Positions 42,668 to 45,560 of a stretch of 45,560 nucleotides of DNA are shown here, one piece after another (the first letter of the stretch is position 1; each line of letters starts with the position of its first letter). This stretch comes from Pirellula sp. (lineage in GTDB: Bacteria; Planctomycetota; Planctomycetia; Pirellulales; Pirellulaceae). The translations under genes were made by a program, and so were the position numbers. The notes below the pieces were generated by a model. That model did not search any database, was not told where the DNA came from, and was given only the letters and a program-made list of their open reading frames with translations. The stretch lies in NCBI GenBank assembly GCA_025459355.1, contig JALOQS010000003.1:1-45560 (forward strand), in the 5' to 3' direction.

Positions 42668-44536
42668 ATGATTGTAAAACATTGCTGTTCGCCATTACTG
42701 GCCGTCATGTTATCGCTCGGCAGTTTTCATGCTGTTCCCGCACAAGAAACGAGTCAAATAGGTCAAGACACCGCTTTTTCGTATCAGCCTAACTCCGATC
42801 TAGCCGCTCGCTTTCCATCGCAATGGTCGATAGCTCGTAACGAATTGGTATCCTACTCACCGGCGAACGTGTCTGGATTACTTGTTGTCCAATCAAACCT
42901 AGCTCAAACACTTAATTCACTAAGTGGCTTCTTCGCAACAAATCCATCGTGGAGAACCTTTCTTGAGTACGATTCCATTCTTCGTACGTCGCAACAAAAG
43001 TTTGAGTCGGAGTCCGAGATTATCGTTTCTCCTGCCATCCTAAAGAAATGGAATGTTGCCAGAGAATCGATGAATCTGTCGCAGCTATCGTTGGCCAGCC
43101 GACAATTGCGAGAACGAAACGCTCTCGCTCTCCAAAAGCTCAGCGGCGAAACGGCAGAAACACGCAAGAATCGACTTGATTCACTCGCGCAAGCGTTCTC
43201 TATGTTTGTGAGCGAACCAACACGCGGGCGACAAGAAGAGTTAGTAAAGATACTGCGAGAATGCGAGTTGGTCGGCCAAGCTACCGATTTAGTACGCGAG
43301 GTTCGGGGCATCTGTTTGTTTCCTAACTTAGTGATCAAAACTCCGCGATCAAGTCTTGTCGCAAACGAATCGCAACCCATAAGCGAAACTTTCTCCACAT
43401 CCGGTAACTATAACCGCATGCAGATGAATGGTTCTGGCACGATGACGGGGACGCAAAACACACGCTTGTTACCCAGTGCCAACGCAGTCGAATGGGAGAT
43501 AACTCTCTCCGGCACCTCACAAGCGACCAGTCGCGGATCCATTTCGGAAGTTTCGGTTCAATCTACTTCGACCGCTGCCGTTACGGCTGCGAAACGAATT
43601 GCGTTAACCGGTTGGGGGCGATGGTCGTACGGACAGTCAGTCGCTTCGGCGCCGACGACGATTCGCTACGATTCGATTTCGCCCAATTCGCGTGGCGTCG
43701 CGCGACAGCGAACCATTAGCGAAGTGCAATCGTCAAAACGATCATCAGAATTACAAGCTCAACAGGAGACTGAACGATCCCTCAGGGAACGATTGGACGG
43801 TTCGGTAGAGATGTTTACCCGGCAAATCGATATGAGCCCGTTGGTGCAACTTAGAAATACGCTGGTCGCGACGTCTGCGGATCTACTCGCCATTGAGCAT
43901 CGATCGTCTACAGAAGACAGTACTGTTTCGATTCGGTGCTACGACCATTCGTTTGCTAACTTTGCTCCATCAACACCACCTCAGGTCATTACGAGCGGAA
44001 CAGTCGCGTCCATTCATGAGTCGTTGATTAGTCTCCTTCTGCAATCAAAGCTGATGAAATCGCAGCTTGGTATTACGTTTCGGCCAGCCGGTACGGCAGA
44101 AGACCAAAACCCAGATCACCCGACAGGCGTTGTCGGTTCTAACGTGAGACTCGTTTTCCATCCCTCGCCAGCGATACAAGCAACGTGCACCGAAGAAGGG
44201 TTCAAAACCATTATTCGATTGAAGTCCATTTCTGATGGCGACACAGTTATCGAAAATTGTCGAATCGAGTTGGATTGGGATCTAACCTTAAGTCGAGCAA
44301 GTCTCAATATGCTTCGTAAAGAAAGCATAAGAATTCTGCCTATCGATTACGTGCCAGGCAGCGATCGACTAAGCATGCGACAGGTATCAGCTTATCGCGC
44401 ATTAGAACGATCATTGCAAGAAGCGATTGGTCGAGAACAGTTATTAGATTTACCCGGTGCACTGGGAGGAAAATTCAATTCGGAGTCTGCCTTAGTGGTC
44501 ACGAGTCTTGGTTGGTTGCAATTGATTGGGCAGTAA
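42668..44536 (+). CDS. Exported protein of unknown function, end of the synthase operon
   Basis: A 622-residue protein with a clear Sec signal peptide (MIVKHCCSPLLAVMLSLGS, cleavage near VPA-QET). The mature part is Ser/Thr/Arg-rich with no recognised domain or catalytic motif. A glycine/serine/threonine stretch near 230-290 suggests a beta-rich fold. I chose ATG 42668 because the signal peptide begins there; an upstream ATG at 42542 lies inside the membrane-protein gene. It is 14 bases after that gene, so it is probably the last gene of the operon. Both operons of the locus end in an exported protein of unknown function. Confidence 0.78.
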   Translation: MIVKHCCSPLLAVMLSLGSFHAVPAQETSQIGQDTAFSYQPNSDLAARFPSQWSIARNELVSYSPANVSGLLVVQSNLAQTLNSLSGFFATNPSWRTFLEYDSILRTSQQKFESESEIIVSPAILKKWNVARESMNLSQLSLASRQLRERNALALQKLSGETAETRKNRLDSLAQAFSMFVSEPTRGRQEELVKILRECELVGQATDLVREVRGICLFPNLVIKTPRSSLVANESQPISETFSTSGNYNRMQMNGSGTMTGTQNTRLLPSANAVEWEITLSGTSQATSRGSISEVSVQSTSTAAVTAAKRIALTGWGRWSYGQSVASAPTTIRYDSISPNSRGVARQRTISEVQSSKRSSELQAQQETERSLRERLDGSVEMFTRQIDMSPLVQLRNTLVATSADLLAIEHRSSTEDSTVSIRCYDHSFANFAPSTPPQVITSGTVASIHESLISLLLQSKLMKSQLGITFRPAGTAEDQNPDHPTGVVGSNVRLVFHPSPAIQATCTEEGFKTIIRLKSISDGDTVIENCRIELDWDLTLSRASLNMLRKESIRILPIDYVPGSDRLSMRQVSAYRALERSLQEAIGREQLLDLPGALGGKFNSESALVVTSLGWLQLIGQ

Positions 44537-44561
44537 CGAATAGGCATCCTAGGGGCGTCTT

Positions 44562-45332
44562 TTATATAGGCTGAGTGCCCGTGCACGCAGGGTAATGGGT
44601 GCATCCCCAGAATTGACTACCGGCATTGCGACCCTCTTTGGCGGTTCGCAATGCCATCTGCCCTCCGCAATTCGGACATGCGGGAATAGAGGGATTCTCG
44701 GTTGCGTTCGATTGAGATCGATTTTCAGAGCGCTTTCGCAATCGAGCGGTAGCTAGCTGTTCGCTGTAACCGCCCTCATCGATAAAGAGCCGTTCGAGTG
44801 CATCGATCTGCAGATCCAACAGATAGTTCGCCTGATGAATCAAGCAGATAATCGCATTGGCTCGAACGGCTGCATCGCCATGCTCCAGCCATCGAGAATA
44901 CAGCGACCAGCGTTGCTGGTCTGAAAGATCGGTCAGATCAGTCCGATCCGACTGATCTCTTAGATCGGACTGATCTTTTCTCCACTGCGAAGCAACGCTT
45001 CGCACCGCCGAAGCCTCTGGGCTATTAGGAGCCCAGAGAATCAAACGCCGATGACGTAGAAAATCCTCGTAGTCGAGCAGCAATTCTTCCAGGCTCGCGC
45101 GAGCCACATTCACGAGTCGGAGTTCGGTTTGAGACGAGGTCGCTCCGGCTCGGCTCCCCTCAGCGATGTTTTGTCGACCGGAGCGAGCGGCCTGAACCAT
45201 TTGGTCCACGGTGCGAGATTTGCGGTCATCGAGAAATTTTTCGCAGAACCAGACCGTCGCGTCGTAGATGATGGTCGTGGTCTGAAAGGAGGCCAGTTTG
45301 CGGTACCCTCCGCTTTTGCGAATCCGAGACAT
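44562..45332 (-). CDS. Four-helix-bundle suffix protein with C-terminal zinc ribbon
   Basis: A 256-residue protein. Residues about 15-185 form a helical region like the four-helix-bundle (23S rRNA intervening-sequence / Avd-like) proteins, with VDQMVQAARSGRQNIAEGS as a signature stretch. The C terminus is a topoisomerase-type zinc ribbon, CPNCGGQM and later GCTHYPAC. Residues about 118-136 are a three-residue repeat (DQSDLRDQSDRTDLTDLSD) encoded by a 9-bp DNA repeat. GGGAG lies about 10 bases before the ATG. The upstream region has a TATAAT box abutting a perfect palindrome. Its function is unknown; nucleic acid binding is inferred from the zinc ribbon. Confidence 0.85.
   Translation of the reverse strand: MSRIRKSGGYRKLASFQTTTIIYDATVWFCEKFLDDRKSRTVDQMVQAARSGRQNIAEGSRAGATSSQTELRLVNVARASLEELLLDYEDFLRHRRLILWAPNSPEASAVRSVASQWRKDQSDLRDQSDRTDLTDLSDQQRWSLYSRWLEHGDAAVRANAIICLIHQANYLLDLQIDALERLFIDEGGYSEQLATARLRKRSENRSQSNATENPSIPACPNCGGQMALRTAKEGRNAGSQFWGCTHYPACTGTQPI
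44927..44980. repeat. 9-bp GATC-periodic repeat inside a coding region (6 units)
   Basis: Six consecutive 9-base units each begin with GATC: 44927, 44936, 44945, 44954, 44963 and 44972. The consensus is roughly GATCNGNCN. They lie in frame on the minus strand and encode a three-residue repeat centred on Asp. The array is nearly the same as that at 45383-45427. Confidence 0.9.
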
Positions 45333-45354
45333 AGCGTGATCTCCCCCCTGAATA

Positions 45355-45373
45355 GTCTGACGTACCGTCAGAC
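45355..45373. promoter_or_regulatory. Perfect 8+3+8 palindrome, candidate operator
   Basis: GTCTGACG and CGTCAGAC flank a TAC centre. Read on the minus strand it begins directly after the TATAAT box, at the expected transcription start, a position typical of a repressor operator. It could instead form a hairpin in the leader. Confidence 0.6.
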
Positions 45374-45379
45374 ATTATA
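45374..45379 (-). promoter_or_regulatory. Candidate -10 box (TATAAT) for the four-helix gene
   Basis: A perfect TATAAT on the minus strand lies 42 bases before the ATG. At 16-18 bases upstream no good -35 hexamer is seen; that position lies inside the GATC repeat array. Confidence 0.5.
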
Positions 45380-45382
45380 CCA

Positions 45383-45427
45383 GATCGGTCGGATCAGTCG
45401 GATCAGACCGATCTCTTAGACCTGATT
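45383..45427. repeat. 9-bp GATC-periodic repeat in the divergent promoter region (5 units)
   Basis: Units begin at 45383, 45392, 45401, 45410 and a diverged one at 45419 (GACC). Units one, two and four match the units at 44927, 44936 and 44954 of the coding-region array almost exactly, including an identical GATCTCTTA. The array overlaps the expected -35 region. Confidence 0.88.
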
Positions 45428-45442
45428 GCGGGAAAACCCGCA
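45427..45442. other. Small perfect hairpin TGCGGG-AAAA-CCCGCA
   Basis: A 6-base stem with a 4-base A loop abuts the outer end of the GATC repeat array in the divergent intergenic region. No T run follows, so it is not a clear terminator. Confidence 0.5.
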
Positions 45443-45496
45443 TGCGGTATCCTAAACGGCCGTCCCACTGCCATTCACCTCCCACCCCATACTCTC

Positions 45497-45560
45497 ATGA
45501 GCCTATCCGCTGCTGTTGTAAACTTTGCTCCCACTAAAGGGTCCGTCGAACTTCGCGATG
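45497..45560 (+). CDS. Start of a zinc-type alcohol dehydrogenase / quinone oxidoreductase-like gene (partial)
   Basis: The frame from ATG 45497 reads MSLSAAVVNFAPTKGSVELRD and runs off the window. The pattern AAVVNFAPxxGSVELRD is typical of the N terminus of zinc-binding medium-chain dehydrogenases. Only 21 residues are visible, so the call is tentative. It is divergent from the four-helix gene and would share its upstream region. Confidence 0.5.
   Translation, partial: MSLSAAVVNFAPTKGSVELRD

Noticed and set aside
44562-45332. Avd-like accessory protein of a diversity-generating retroelement
   Set aside because: The four-helix fold is related, but no reverse transcriptase, template repeat or variable repeat is visible nearby, and the zinc-ribbon suffix points to a different family.

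Overview
The window looks like a chromosome segment from a planctomycete, probably a Pirellulaceae/Rhodopirellula-like member. The evidence is a giant surface protein carrying the planctomycete LEPRxLLA-like export motif (here FEPLETRQLMAADF), a XylR-type regulator next to a secreted glycoside hydrolase family 2 enzyme, a four-helix-bundle suffix protein, and a large multidomain polyketide/polyunsaturated-fatty-acid (PUFA)-type synthase. GC content is moderate and no tRNA, rRNA, CRISPR array, phage gene or intact insertion sequence was seen.

Layout. Bases 1-608 show no convincing gene. Positions 609-5308 hold ordinary chromosomal genes: an extended SDR oxidoreductase, a metallo-beta-lactamase-fold RNase Z-like hydrolase, RecJ, and a 54-codon ribosomal protein L33 gene. 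Positions 5775-10448 encode one surface protein joining a thioredoxin-like CxxC segment, a cyclophilin domain, a cohesin-like region and cadherin/Ig-like repeats. Positions 10503-15908 hold an MtfA-type peptidase overlapping a MaoC-type hydratase, then the XylR-like regulator and the GH2 enzyme.

The centre of interest is 15932-44536. It begins with a 4'-phosphopantetheinyl transferase. Two operons then diverge from a shared 281-base promoter region at 25699-25979. The minus-strand operon, in transcription order, encodes a 3-hydroxyacyl-CoA-dehydrogenase/ketoreductase fusion, an HHxxxDG acyltransferase, a LolD/MacB-like ATPase, a double-FtsX permease and a secreted protein. The plus-strand operon encodes a thioester-reductase-like protein, a KS plus pseudo-KS protein, a stand-alone triple ACP, a 3108-residue synthase (KS, pseudo-KS, AT, a C45/AAT-like segment, pseudo-KR, KR, DH), a FabL-like enoyl reductase, a four-helix membrane protein and a secreted protein. 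Spacings are tight and several genes overlap.

My reading is that this is a dedicated secondary-lipid factory. The PPTase would load the three ACPs. The two KS/pseudo-KS pairs, AT, KR, DH and the trans-acting FabL-like reductase would build and reduce a long acyl chain. The thioester reductase would release it as an aldehyde or alcohol, and the HHxxxDG acyltransferase could esterify it. The LolCDE/MacB-like transporter would move the product from the inner membrane with help from the secreted proteins. The gene content is seen directly; the product and the order of steps are inferred.

The right end (44562-45560) holds a four-helix-bundle/zinc-ribbon gene. It carries an in-frame 9-bp GATC-periodic repeat, and its upstream region carries a near copy of the same array beside a perfect palindrome that abuts a TATAAT box. 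A divergent dehydrogenase gene starts at 45497 and runs off the window.
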